DNA of 64,000 nucleotides from Amycolatopsis thermophila (GCF_030814215.1 NZ_JAUSUT010000001.1:4340001-4404000); one strand, 5' to 3'. Positions 27,308-34,850 are shown, numbered from the stretch's first letter. Notes: generated by a model from the letters alone, not told the origin. Numbers and translations are program-made.

Positions 27308-27682
27308 TCAGTACTCCTTGGCCAGTCGGTGATGGGGGCAGAACACGTGCTGCTCGCTGGTGGTGGACCAGCCGGGGTGGTTGGCGACCTCGTCTTGTAG
27401 GTCCCACCAGTCGACAAAGGACCGCAGGCCTTCGCCGGGGGTGTCGCCGCAGTCGCCGCAGCGCAGGAGGAACACCGGCTGGTATCTCCAGATCTCGGGT
27501 TCGTGGTCACGGGCCGCGGGACTTTGCTGGATCTTGACCCGCCAGCGTTCTTGCTCTCGCTCGGCGGCGGCCCAGTTTGGGTGCAGGATTCCCGACTCGG
27601 GGGAAACGGAGTCGTGGCACCACACGACGAGCAGGTAGTGCGGGGTGTCGATCACGGCTGGATAGCGGACGTCGATGAGCAT
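27308..27682 (-). CDS. AICE protein of unknown function with CxxC motif, 124 aa
   Basis: 124 aa, ATG at 27682 overlapping the Tra stop (TGATG). LLVVWCHDSVSPESG at the start and LLRCGDCGDTPGEGL in the middle give three Cys, and EQHVFCPHHRLAKEY near the end adds a CPHH cluster. These could form a zinc site. The protein is Trp- and Glu-rich and soluble. No family recognised. Its place right after Tra suggests a role in transfer. Confidence 0.65.
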   Translation of the reverse strand: MLIDVRYPAVIDTPHYLLVVWCHDSVSPESGILHPNWAAAEREQERWRVKIQQSPAARDHEPEIWRYQPVFLLRCGDCGDTPGEGLRSFVDWWDLQDEVANHPGWSTTSEQHVFCPHHRLAKEY

Positions 27683-29046
27683 CAGGCCACCACCCGCAGC
27701 TCGGCGCCGCGCCATCCGGCCCGCACGAACTCGACCAGTTCGTCCAGTTCGCGGTCGTCGACGTAGGCGGCGCGGACGCGCATGGGGACGCGGGAGCGCT
27801 GCCGGATGACGTAGCCGATGCCGGAGGTTTCCGGGGTGTTGGGGATTTCGTCGGCGAGGGCGCCGCGGAGGCGGGCGTTTTCGCCGAGCACCATGTCCAC
27901 GTGCGCGGCGGAGGTGACGCGCAGGCAGACGCGGGTGGTGAACAGGTCCCGCACCGGCACGGTGTCCTTGGTGGGTTCCTGCACCAGCCCGACCATGGAG
28001 TGGCCGGTGGCGCGGCCCTGGGAGCCGACAAGGGCGAGCTGCCGTTTCAGGCCGCGGGCGGCGGAGGCGTCGCCGTAGGCGAGCAGGGCGCCCATCTCGT
28101 CGAGGATCAGCAGGTTCAGCGGCGTGACCGGGGAGGGGCTGATCTTGCGTGTGCCCTGGTCGGCCAGGCCGCGTTGGGTGGCCTGCATGTCGGCGACGTA
28201 GTCGTCGACCAGTTCCATGCAGGTGGCGTCGTCGGCGGCGTAGCGGTGGGCGATGCCGGCGAGTTTGGCGGATTCCATCTGTTTGGGGTCGCAGATCCAC
28301 AACCTGACGGCGCCGTCCCGGATCAGCGGGGCCAGCCCGCGGAGGAGGGCGTTGACCACCGAGTTCTTGCCCGCACCGGTCGCCCCGGCGACGAACAGGT
28401 GCTGCCCCAGCGCGGAGAGCCGCCAGTCGCCGCCGTACTCGGTCTCGCCGACGTAGAGGTTGGTCAGCTCGATCGCGTCGGAGTCGTAGACCAGCTCCGG
28501 GGCCTCGATGACCTCGGTGAACGGCTCGGACCGCTCCACCACCAGGGCGATCACCCGGGGCTTGACCCGCTCGAGTGCGATCCGCTCGACCTTGAGCGCC
28601 TCGGTCAGCTCGGGCAGCCGGGCCTCGAACTGCCGCAGGTGCTGGCCGGGGTGGAGCTTGACGTAGAGGGTGTCCACGCTCGGGGAGTAGGAGCGGATCC
28701 GGATCAGGCGGGGGACGTGCAGTTCGCCGGTCTTGCGGTTGGTGGTGAACAGGTCGCAGGCGATCAGGGCGTTGCGCCAGCGCGGCCCGAGGTAGGTGAT
28801 CCAGCGGCGCCGCCAGGCCCGCAGCCGGGGTGCGGCGAACCGGTCGAAGGTGTCCGGATGCGCCCGATACCACGCACCCAGGCCCGCCGCGGTGCCGCAG
28901 ACGATCCCGCCGGTGGTGGTCCACCCGAGTTCCAGCCCCGAGGCGGTCAGGGCGGCCGGGGTGAGCACGCTGCCCGGGTGCCGGCCGAGCCAGGCGGCGG
29001 CCTTGACCTCAGCACCCTTGGCCCGCTTGGAGAATTCCGAAGCCAT
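27682..29046 (-). CDS. tra: FtsK/SpoIIIE-type conjugal DNA translocase (Tra)
   Basis: 454 aa. An N-terminal region with one or two membrane-associated stretches (GSVLTPAALTASGLELGWTTTGGIVCG) precedes the motor: FVAGATGAGKNS (Walker A, near residue 228), LLILDEMGALLAYG (Walker B) and LALVGSQGRATGHSMVGLVQEP (motif III region). This is the single ATPase that moves double-stranded DNA between mycelia in AICE and Streptomyces plasmid transfer. A winged-helix C-terminus for clt recognition is expected by family. Confidence 0.92.
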   Translation of the reverse strand: MASEFSKRAKGAEVKAAAWLGRHPGSVLTPAALTASGLELGWTTTGGIVCGTAAGLGAWYRAHPDTFDRFAAPRLRAWRRRWITYLGPRWRNALIACDLFTTNRKTGELHVPRLIRIRSYSPSVDTLYVKLHPGQHLRQFEARLPELTEALKVERIALERVKPRVIALVVERSEPFTEVIEAPELVYDSDAIELTNLYVGETEYGGDWRLSALGQHLFVAGATGAGKNSVVNALLRGLAPLIRDGAVRLWICDPKQMESAKLAGIAHRYAADDATCMELVDDYVADMQATQRGLADQGTRKISPSPVTPLNLLILDEMGALLAYGDASAARGLKRQLALVGSQGRATGHSMVGLVQEPTKDTVPVRDLFTTRVCLRVTSAAHVDMVLGENARLRGALADEIPNTPETSGIGYVIRQRSRVPMRVRAAYVDDRELDELVEFVRAGWRGAELRVVA

Positions 29047-29073
29047 GATGATCCCTTCCGAGAACGAAAAGAG

Positions 29074-29118
29074 AGGGACCGGCCCGCCACCGTGGGTGTG
29101 GTGGTCAGGCCGGTCCCT
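29074..29118 (-). terminator. Intrinsic terminator/attenuator before tra
   Basis: AGGGACCGGCC (29074-29084) and GGCCGGTCCCT (29108-29118) are a perfect 11-bp inverted repeat, with CCACC/GGTGG inside. On the minus strand the hairpin is followed by CTCTTTTCGTT. It sits 28 bp before the tra start and could limit read-through from the upstream small genes. Confidence 0.65.
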
Positions 29119-29139
29119 GCTGACGTGTGTGGTGTTGGG

Positions 29140-29325
29140 TTAGTCCTTGATCGCGGAGCGGGAGTCGGACAGTGCGACGGTGAGCTTGGCGACGGCTTTG
29201 GCCATGCGGTCGTGGTGGCCTTTGAAGCCCTCTCGCCGCACCGGAATGCCCTTGATCGCCTGCCGCAGCTGCCGCATCGCGGCGTCCACGGCATCTAGTG
29301 CGCGGTCTACTTGATGACCTGCCAT
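29140..29325 (-). CDS. Small helical AICE protein, 61 aa
   Basis: 61 aa. MAGHQVDRALDAVDAAMRQL and KAVAKLTVALSDSRSAIKD read as two amphipathic helices. It starts 3 bp after the next upstream gene ends. Size and composition match small uncharacterised proteins upstream of tra in AICEs; function unknown. Confidence 0.6.
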   Translation of the reverse strand: MAGHQVDRALDAVDAAMRQLRQAIKGIPVRREGFKGHHDRMAKAVAKLTVALSDSRSAIKD

Positions 29326-29328
29326 CGG

Positions 29329-29592
29329 TCAGACCCTCCACTCGCGGGAGACCAGCTCGGTCTCGTACTTCTTCGCCACCGCCCGCAGCCGCTCCAGCTC
29401 ATCGACCGCCTGGGACCGGTAGCCCTTCAACTCGTCCTGGGTGGCCACCGCCCACCCGGTGCCCTCGTGCTTGTCGTCCACCTTCTCGATCAGTCCGGTC
29501 AGGCCCTCCAGTGCTTCCAGCACCAGGTCCATCGCGGTCACGAAATTGCCGTAGCGGTCCCGAGCGCGCCGGTTGATCGCCTCGATCTGCAT
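29329..29592 (-). CDS. Small helical AICE protein, 87 aa
   Basis: 87 aa, ATG at 29592 directly after the stop of the upstream small gene. Almost entirely helical: RYGNFVTAMDLVLEALEGLTGL, then SQAVDELERLRAVAKKYETEL, suggestive of coiled coil. No catalytic motif and no known family. Operon position suggests an accessory transfer or copy-control role. Confidence 0.65.
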   Translation of the reverse strand: MQIEAINRRARDRYGNFVTAMDLVLEALEGLTGLIEKVDDKHEGTGWAVATQDELKGYRSQAVDELERLRAVAKKYETELVSREWRV

Positions 29593-29760
29593 TCAGTTCC
29601 CCTTTCCCGCCGCGTATTCCGCTGCCGAGGTCAGGTCAGCCACCAGGAAACGCACCGCGTTGCTCACGGTCACCCGCGTTTCGCGATCCGGCTGTGTTGC
29701 GGCAAAACGTTCATACGCTGCAGTCGCGGCCGCGATGATGTCCCGAATTTCGGAGATCAC
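29593..29760 (-). CDS. Small AICE protein, 55 aa
   Basis: Short gene with a GTG start at 29760. It reads VISEIRDIIAAATAAYERFA and ends SAAEYAAGKGN, and its stop abuts the next ATG (TGAATG). Codon use and the tight spacing support coding, but no family is recognised. Confidence 0.55.
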   Translation of the reverse strand: MISEIRDIIAAATAAYERFAATQPDRETRVTVSNAVRFLVADLTSAAEYAAGKGN

Positions 29761-29763
29761 GAG

Positions 29764-29853
29764 TCACACCTTCCACTGACAGGCGCACACGCGGCACGTG
29801 GCGATCCTTGCGGTGGACAGAAACCAGTCACCGTGGCCGTTCGGGCAGGTCAT
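29764..29853 (-). CDS. Tiny Cys/His-rich protein (29 aa), zinc-knuckle-like
   Basis: ATG at 29853 with GGAGG upstream. The peptide contains CPNGHGDW near the start and CRVCAC near the end, i.e. C-x4-H...C-x2-C, a spacing that could hold zinc. Its start overlaps the previous small ORF stop (ATGA). Coding status is likely but unproven. Confidence 0.5.
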   Translation of the reverse strand: MTCPNGHGDWFLSTARIATCRVCACQWKV

Positions 29854-29960
29854 CGCGCCCTCCGCTGCGGCCCGTGCGGATCGAACGTGGACAACCCGCC
29901 CGGGGTGTCCTCGTCCTTGCCAGACCAGTAGTCACCATCAATCCAGTCTCGATTACGCAT
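29850..29960 (-). CDS. Tiny acidic/polar protein (36 aa)
   Basis: ATG at 29960, preceded immediately by AAGGAG. Reads MRNRDWIDGDYWSGKDEDTP and ends DPHGPQRRAR. The ATGA overlap with the next gene supports translation, but the very short ribosome-site spacing weakens it. Unknown function. Confidence 0.4.
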   Translation of the reverse strand: MRNRDWIDGDYWSGKDEDTPGGLSTFDPHGPQRRAR

Positions 29961-30213
29961 CTCCTTACCCCAATCACGTGTTGTGGTAGGACCCCAAGAC
30001 CCCCGGACGGAAAAGCCGGGAATCAAGGCGCGCCACCACAAAAGGCGCGAATTTAGGCATGGATCGGCCCACTGTGTAATTCTCAAACAACAGGAAAGCG
30101 CGCTGGCCCGACTCGAACGGGCAGCCGCCCACACGGGCAGCGCTCCAGGATGTTGATCTGCGAGGCCCGGGGAGGAAGACCCCGCGACCGGTCACCCGCC
30201 GGTCAGTGCGGGG

Positions 30214-30597
30214 CTACGCGGCGGACGACAGACCGCGCTGCCCGGCAGGCTTCAACCCGTCGGCCTTGAACCACAGGCCGGAGGCGGTGATGCGCCCGTT
30301 GTCGTCCCGCATCTCGTAGGTGTTGAGGACCGGGTTGATCAGCTCCACGTAGCCGCCCTCGTCGAACCCGTCACCCGGGTCCGCCGGGAGGTTGACGCGG
30401 ATCTCCTCGCCCTTGCCCGGACGCTTGCCCGGCTGCGCGATCGGCTTGGCGAACAGCACCACCACGAACTGCACCTCACCCTGACGGTTGGTCACCGTCT
30501 CCAGCTCCCCGGTGCGCGGGTTCTCCCGCATCTTCACCGTCGGCGCTTCCGTCACCATCAGCCGGTAGTTCCCCAGGTTGATCGAGATGTCCTGCAT
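30214..30597 (-). CDS. First gene of AICE operon, conserved hypothetical (127 aa)
   Basis: 127 aa, ATG at 30597 with GGAGGACGACAGC upstream. MQDISINLGNYRLMVTEAP, TVTNRQGEVQFVVVLFAKP and DEGGYVELINPVLNTYEMRD suggest an all-beta fold. Similar proteins lead the replication/transfer operon of pSAM2-type elements; none has a firm function to my knowledge. The divergent control region with three CTAAAC repeats lies directly upstream. Confidence 0.7.
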   Translation of the reverse strand: MQDISINLGNYRLMVTEAPTVKMRENPRTGELETVTNRQGEVQFVVVLFAKPIAQPGKRPGKGEEIRVNLPADPGDGFDEGGYVELINPVLNTYEMRDDNGRITASGLWFKADGLKPAGQRGLSSAA

Positions 30598-30638
30598 TGC
30601 TGTCGTCCTCCAAGTGCCAGCCTCGGAGCTGGTGTAGG

Positions 30639-30736
30639 CCCCCTAAACTCCCGAGGCGTGCTGATGTTTGTCGTCGTTGAGGGGGTCTAAACACGAACAT
30701 AGGCACCCTCGCGCCTACTGTCAAGGGGGACTAAAC
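30639..30736. promoter_or_regulatory. Three CTAAAC repeats with exact 44-bp spacing in the AICE divergent promoter
   Basis: CTAAAC occurs at 30643-30648, 30687-30692 and 30731-30736, each pair 44 bp apart. Two are preceded by GGGGGT or GGGGGA (30681-30692, 30725-30736); the first by CCCC. They lie between the leftward core operon and the rightward sigma-like gene, and the last one also fits a -10 (TAAACT) eight bases before the ATG, suggesting a leaderless transcript. Confidence 0.6.
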
Positions 30737-30745
30737 TTCGGCTGC

Positions 30746-31573
30746 ATGGAGAGTGAGAGCGAGTTCGAGAGCGTCCGCCGGGACCCGGACCCGATCCGGC
30801 GGGGCCAGCGGGCGTCCTCGCTGCTCATGCTCTACCAGCAGCGCGCCACGGAGCTTGCTCGCCTGCGTAAGGCCGCGATCGAAGAGGCGCACCGCGAGCG
30901 AGGGATGAGCTATACCGAGATCGCAGCAGCGCTGGGGATCACGAAGGGGCGGGTCACCCAGATCCGGAGCACCGCGCCTCCGCGTGAGCGGGCGTTCTTC
31001 GGCGTCGGTCCGGTCAGTGTTGGCGTTCCGTACCGCTACCAGACGACTGACCGCGAACGTCCCTTGATCGCTGCCGAGGATGCCCGGACCGGTGAAGAGC
31101 TGGAACGGCTGCTCGACAGCTTGGCGCTTGCCGTCACCCGGTACCAGATCGAGCCAGACCGGGAAGAGCCGCCGGCTGGTGACTCCGTGGTTGTCTGTGG
31201 TCCCAAGTCGGCACCGGTTGGCGCGGACCTGATGTCGCGTGACCCGGTTTTGGGGATGGTCGAGGCGGATGGACGCTGGTGGATCGAGCACCGCCCGACA
31301 GGGGAGCGGTACGGGTCGCCGAGTGACGAGTCGGAGCCCCAGTCCGCGGATGTGGCGTATGTGGCGCGCCACCGTCAGGAGGGACGTGTGATCGTCCACA
31401 TCGCGGGCATCCATGGAATCGCCTCCCTGGGGGCCACGCACTACCTGACCGCGCACCTCGCCGAGGTGTTCGGGCAGGTGGGGGACAAGAGCTGTTCCCT
31501 GGCGGTGCGCGCGACATACGAAGGACTGACCATCACCGGCAGCGAACTTGCCGCCGGTCCGTACGTCTGGTGA
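30746..31573 (+). CDS. Sigma-70 region 4-like DNA-binding regulator of the AICE
   Basis: 275 aa, ATG at 30746. The N-terminal third contains ELARLRKAAIEEAHRERGMSYTEIAAALGITKGRVTQIRS, a sigma-region-4/HTH motif. The middle, PVSVGVPYRYQTTDRERPLIAAEDARTGEELERLLDSL, and the C-terminal part (IVHIAGIHGIASLGATHYLTAHLAEVFGQV) are a ligand-like or effector domain I do not recognise. There is no sigma region 2, so it is a regulator rather than a full sigma factor. The PP2C gene begins directly after its stop. Confidence 0.7.
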   Translation: MESESEFESVRRDPDPIRRGQRASSLLMLYQQRATELARLRKAAIEEAHRERGMSYTEIAAALGITKGRVTQIRSTAPPRERAFFGVGPVSVGVPYRYQTTDRERPLIAAEDARTGEELERLLDSLALAVTRYQIEPDREEPPAGDSVVVCGPKSAPVGADLMSRDPVLGMVEADGRWWIEHRPTGERYGSPSDESEPQSADVAYVARHRQEGRVIVHIAGIHGIASLGATHYLTAHLAEVFGQVGDKSCSLAVRATYEGLTITGSELAAGPYVW

Positions 31574-31576
31574 GTG

Positions 31577-32371
31577 ATGCGAGTAGCCACGGCCCAGCTC
31601 CCGCCCATCGAGGACAGCGACGACAAGATCTTCACCACCCCGAACGCTGTCATCGTGCTTGATGGAGCGTCGGCGTTCGTGCCGGTGCCCGTGCCCGCCT
31701 CGACCTACGCCGACGAACTCGGCCGGCAGATCGTCGCGTGCTTGACCGAGCAGCCGGACGCCGAGCTGCAAGGGGTGCTCGCCGAGGCGATCGCGCTGAC
31801 GGCCAAAGCGCTTGAACTGGAGCCCGGGAGGTCGCCCTCCAGCACCGTGACGATGCTCCGGCAAACGAATGGCGTGGTCGATCTCCTGAGCCTGGGCGAC
31901 AGCGTAGCCATCCTGCCCGACGAGGTTCTCACGGACGAGCGGATGGATGAACTGGACCTTGCCCCGCGACGTCAGTATCGGCAGCGTTTGGCGGAGGGCG
32001 GGGGATACGACGAGGCCCACCGTGCTTTGCTGCGCCAGCTGCAGACTCAGCAGGGGGAGCGCCGGAACCGACCCGGGGGGTTCTGGATCGCGGAAGCATC
32101 ACCGGAAGCCGCTCACCATGCGCTCGTCGAGCATCGGCCGGTGTCGGCGGTGCCCTGGGCAGTCCTCGCTACTGATGGCGCGTACAACACGATGACCCAC
32201 GTTGGCCTCACCGACTGGGAGAGGATCGCGGGCGCCAGTTCCGACGAGCTTGCCCGCATCCTGGACCGCTGCCAGCAGTGGGAACGCGACAAGGACCCGC
32301 ATGCACGCAAGTTGCCGCGCGCTAAGCGACATGACGATAAGGCGATCGCAGCTGTGCAGCTCAGTCCGTAG
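31577..32371 (+). CDS. PP2C-family serine/threonine phosphatase of the AICE
   Basis: 264 aa from ATG 31577 (GTG 31574 also possible). VIVLDGASAF holds the metal Asp-Gly, SSTVTMLRQTNGVVDLLSLGDSVAIL matches the STxxxxxxxxxxxxxxxGDS core, PWAVLATDGAYNT is motif 8-like (LATDG), and RHDDKAIAAVQL supplies the final Asp pair. A PPM-type phosphatase fold is clear. Coupling to the sigma-like gene suggests a signalling switch, perhaps for element activity or host response. The 3' end overlaps the convergent SMI1 gene by 11 bp. Confidence 0.82.
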   Translation: MRVATAQLPPIEDSDDKIFTTPNAVIVLDGASAFVPVPVPASTYADELGRQIVACLTEQPDAELQGVLAEAIALTAKALELEPGRSPSSTVTMLRQTNGVVDLLSLGDSVAILPDEVLTDERMDELDLAPRRQYRQRLAEGGGYDEAHRALLRQLQTQQGERRNRPGGFWIAEASPEAAHHALVEHRPVSAVPWAVLATDGAYNTMTHVGLTDWERIAGASSDELARILDRCQQWERDKDPHARKLPRAKRHDDKAIAAVQLSP

Positions 32372-32783
32372 AGCCGGGGGAATCGGCGTACCAGCGTTGC
32401 CAGAACGTGGGCATGTCGGTAAAGGTCTCTTCTGCTTCCTGCGCGATCCAGGACCAGCGAACAACCTCTAGGTTTTCGAGGTCGGTGTGCACGCAGAAGC
32501 ACGTGCTTGCGCCGTCATCACCGAAGCCGATCAAGGTTCGCGGGAGCATCTCCATCTGCCAGGCTCTCAGGTTGTCGGAGACGATTACCTTGCACGACCA
32601 CGCGGGCCGCCACTGGCCCCTCAAGTCCTCAAACCCGTTGGCGAAGGCCAGAAACTCTCGCAGGTGCGGCGGCAGCCCTATGCCCAAAGCGCGCTCTGTC
32701 CTCGCAAGCTCAGAGGCCGACACACCCTCGCTCAGCCGCAATCCCCACTGGTCAACCTTCAAGATCGCGGCCCAAGCAGTCAC
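32361..32783 (-). CDS. SMI1/KNR4 family protein
   Basis: 140 aa, GTG at 32783. VSASELARTERALGIGLPPHLREFLAFANGF is the SMI1/KNR4 entry motif; then TLIGFGDDGASTCFCVHTD and FTDMPTFWQRWY. Family members are widely used as immunity proteins against polymorphic toxins, but none of the neighbours is an evident toxin. Stand-alone copies on mobile DNA can be orphan immunity genes. Confidence 0.82.
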   Translation of the reverse strand: MTAWAAILKVDQWGLRLSEGVSASELARTERALGIGLPPHLREFLAFANGFEDLRGQWRPAWSCKVIVSDNLRAWQMEMLPRTLIGFGDDGASTCFCVHTDLENLEVVRWSWIAQEAEETFTDMPTFWQRWYADSPGSTD

Positions 32784-32862
32784 CCGCAGATCATCTCCTG
32801 AACCTCGCTGCGGCCGCTAGGGGCTTGAGCTCGCGTGTTCAGAGTTTCCTTACTTGTTCAAG

Positions 32863-32881
32863 GCGGCCCCTGCGGGGCCGC
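32863..32881. repeat. Perfect 8-bp inverted repeat
   Basis: GCGGCCCC (32863-32870), loop TGC, GGGGCCGC (32874-32881). A stable small hairpin without a U-tract, first of three in this block. Confidence 0.7.
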
Positions 32882-32899
32882 TGATCCGGCCCTCATCCT

Positions 32900-32955
32900 G
32901 TCGAACCGCCAGACGCGGGCGTGCGGCTGGCGCCGGTCCCGCGTGGCGGTTCGAC
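32900..32955. repeat. 18-bp inverted repeat with a 2-nt bulge
   Basis: GTCGAACCGCC-AGACGCGGG (32900-32919) pairs with CCCGCGT-GGCGGTTCGAC (32938-32955) over an 18-nt GC-rich loop. Only the AG bulge is unpaired. Confidence 0.7.
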
Positions 32956-33072
32956 GGAGGCCGGGCGGCCCCGCAGCCGCCGCAGAAGGAAGAAGAAAGA
33001 TGCCCTCGCCGGGCAGGCAGGCTCCGGGATGACCGGGGGAGTGCAGGCCCGGTTGCGCTGGCAGGGTGGGCG

Positions 33073-33221
33073 CTTGGTGGTCATCCCGTCGCCTGATCTG
33101 ATGGCTATCACGCCACGCCGGGGCCGCAAGGTTGGCAACTTCGGCCGGCGGCTTAGCACGGAGGTTGCGGCCCCAACGCGGCGTGATCGAGACGCCATCA
33201 GGCGACGGGATGACCACCAAG
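33073..33221. repeat. Long inverted repeat, 57-bp arms
   Basis: Arm 33073-33129 is complementary to arm 33165-33221 at 47 of 57 positions: 25 outer pairs are perfect, then an internal bubble, then 8 and further pairs. A 35-nt loop (33130-33164) remains. It would form a large cruciform or RNA hairpin. Confidence 0.8.
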
Positions 33222-33259
33222 CACTTTCGGATCGGATAACGGTCAAGTCCGTTGGCTGC

Positions 33260-33832
33260 TTATAGCCCACGCAACTCTTCCATGCGGGCGTCTATCATAT
33301 CGTCGATATAAGGTGACGCCATCTCCTCAAAAATCTCGTCCGCAAGTTCTTCGCAATTTCGTTGGATTTCGTCGAGGTCTAGAAGATCGAGAACCTTTGC
33401 TTGCCCGTCGACTATCTCAATTCCCAAGGGGAGGCGACCCTCTGGAAGTTGACGTAGCGACCAATTTCCCGAGTCGCCAGGCACAGCATAGCCGCCATCC
33501 AAAACTGCCTCGTCGAGGTGCTCCAAGCTATTTCGAAGAAATCGAAGCAGATCGCTTTCCTTGTCTCTTATTTCGCCACGGGCTTTGAGCATGCGCGTCG
33601 CCCACTTTTCGAATTGCTGCGTGGAGACCAGGAGTAGGTGCTGCTCGACCCATGCCGCATCCAACCGCTTCGTGACGCTCTCGGGCGGCAAACCCTGAGA
33701 CGCTCGCTCGTCCACGGTTGCCCGGCCCAAGGAGTCCCTAAGGCGCTCCGCCTGCCGAAGAGCACCATACGCCCATCGCTCAGCGAACGATCGGGCCATG
33801 ACATAGTCGTAGTCGTCTTCCTCTGCGCTCAT
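33260..33832 (-). CDS. Putative HEPN-like protein A (190 aa)
   Basis: 190 aa, second gene of a two-gene operon. Mostly helical; VEQHLLLVSTQQFEKWATRML and then LRFLRNSLEHLDEAVLD, where RNSLEH fits the HEPN RNase motif R-x4-H preceded by a long helix. The acidic C-terminus (CEELADEIFEEMASPYIDDM) completes a bundle. Base composition is clearly less GC-rich than the flanks, with AT-rich codons (ATA, AAA), suggesting foreign origin. The HEPN assignment is by motif only. Confidence 0.55.
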   Translation of the reverse strand: MSAEEDDYDYVMARSFAERWAYGALRQAERLRDSLGRATVDERASQGLPPESVTKRLDAAWVEQHLLLVSTQQFEKWATRMLKARGEIRDKESDLLRFLRNSLEHLDEAVLDGGYAVPGDSGNWSLRQLPEGRLPLGIEIVDGQAKVLDLLDLDEIQRNCEELADEIFEEMASPYIDDMIDARMEELRGL

Positions 33833-33840
33833 CTCTCCCC

Positions 33841-34545
33841 CTACGGCCCGACCATTCTAAGCCCTGGATGAATAGTGATTGCGAACCGCTTTTGCAACTC
33901 AGCCAGCCCGCCAGGCAAACCAAGAACGAGGCTGTTTTCGTCATGAAGCTCAACGAGCTTACGGTAAATTGCTTCTACAAGATCACCCAACGATCGTAGA
34001 TCCACCCAAGTCGCATTGAATTTGCTGCAATGGGCAAGTTGGCCGTCCCACTTGACCTTTGGAAGACGAACGAGCGGCGCACCCGGATCCGAGCTCGCAT
34101 CGAGCAGAAAATGGTGCGTCAACTGCTCGCGCAAAATGACGTTCTTGATTTTCGGCGCGTTTATTAAACCATAGTTGTGGGCAAAACTGCATCTCAACGC
34201 CCATAATGCTTGCGCTTCAAGAAAAGAAATCTCAGGGGCATACAGGCTAAGCGCGTTCACGAAATCGGACGCTGGCTGTTTTAGTTCAACGCTCCGAATT
34301 CTGTAGCATTGGCCAATTTGGTCAAGCAACACCATGTAGCCAAGGGCGCCTAGCCAATTCCCAATCTTATCAATCGTCGCAGGATCAACATTGCCCGATT
34401 CGACGTCACGCCCAGTTGCCGACCGGGCGTCTCGCAAACCCGCCATAAGACAGGAAACCCAGTGGGGCTCCAACGGTGATCTTGCTGGCTGATACCTCAG
34501 CAGCGCACTGATGGTCTCTCGCTCGGACCAGTTGACGGAACCCAC
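33841..34545 (-). CDS. Putative HEPN-like protein B (234 aa)
   Basis: 234 aa, first gene of the pair; 8 bp separate it from protein A. Central helices SFLEAQALWALRCSFAHNYGL carry R-C-S-F-A-H, again R-x4-H, in a pattern (LRC-x2-xHxYGL) seen in HEPN-type proteins. The N-terminal YMVLLDQIGQCYRI segment and C-terminal helix (DLVEAIYRKLVELHDENSL) are uncharacterised. Low GC compared with the host. Lying at the end of the element beside attR, it fits cargo such as a defence or toxin module; that is inference. Confidence 0.55.
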   Translation of the reverse strand: MGSVNWSERETISALLRYQPARSPLEPHWVSCLMAGLRDARSATGRDVESGNVDPATIDKIGNWLGALGYMVLLDQIGQCYRIRSVELKQPASDFVNALSLYAPEISFLEAQALWALRCSFAHNYGLINAPKIKNVILREQLTHHFLLDASSDPGAPLVRLPKVKWDGQLAHCSKFNATWVDLRSLGDLVEAIYRKLVELHDENSLVLGLPGGLAELQKRFAITIHPGLRMVGP

Positions 34546-34802
34546 GTCCCATCATCGCGTAACGCAGTCGCGATGTTACGTTTCGCGTACAGAAGTCGAC
34601 GCGCACAAGCACTGTTGTTTGTGTCTGCCAACTCTCGAGGTAGCGACAGCTGGAGGCTGGCAGCAACAACGAACCGCGCATGCCACATTCGTGCAACACG
34701 CCACCCGCAGAGGACGGCAGACGACAACGCTCGACGAGCAGCCCATTCGCAGGTCAGCGACGCTGCGACCGGTCCGCCGCTGGTCGACACAGACCCGAAT
34801 AA

Positions 34803-34840
34803 GGTCAAGGGGTCGCAGGTTCAAATCCTGTCATCCCGAC
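34803..34840 (+). repeat. attR, 38-bp direct repeat
   Basis: Perfect copy of 22954-22991, i.e. the 3' half of tRNA-Pro left at the far end by integration. Bases on both sides differ from attL, so 38 bp is the full identity. Confidence 0.93.
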
Positions 34841-34850
34841 GGTCGGATGG

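Larger units (their letters stand above)
32784..33259. other. Structured gene-free block in the AICE cargo
   Basis: No credible gene in 476 bp, but three hairpins (32863-32881, 32900-32955, 33073-33221) are packed together. Candidates are the replication origin, the clt transfer site or a structured RNA. Open frames here mirror the inverted repeats and have no family resemblance. Confidence 0.65.

Noticed and set aside
30080-30165. Minus-strand tRNA-like fold with a T-arm-like GCCCG-TTCGAGT-CGGGC and a GCGCTG/CAGCGC stem
   Set aside because: There is no anticodon arm and no 7-bp acceptor stem; only a short hairpin fits between the arms, so it is not called a tRNA.
32784-33259. Retron-like RNA at the long inverted repeat
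   Set aside because: No reverse transcriptase gene lies nearby and no msr-like segment or branching G context was found.
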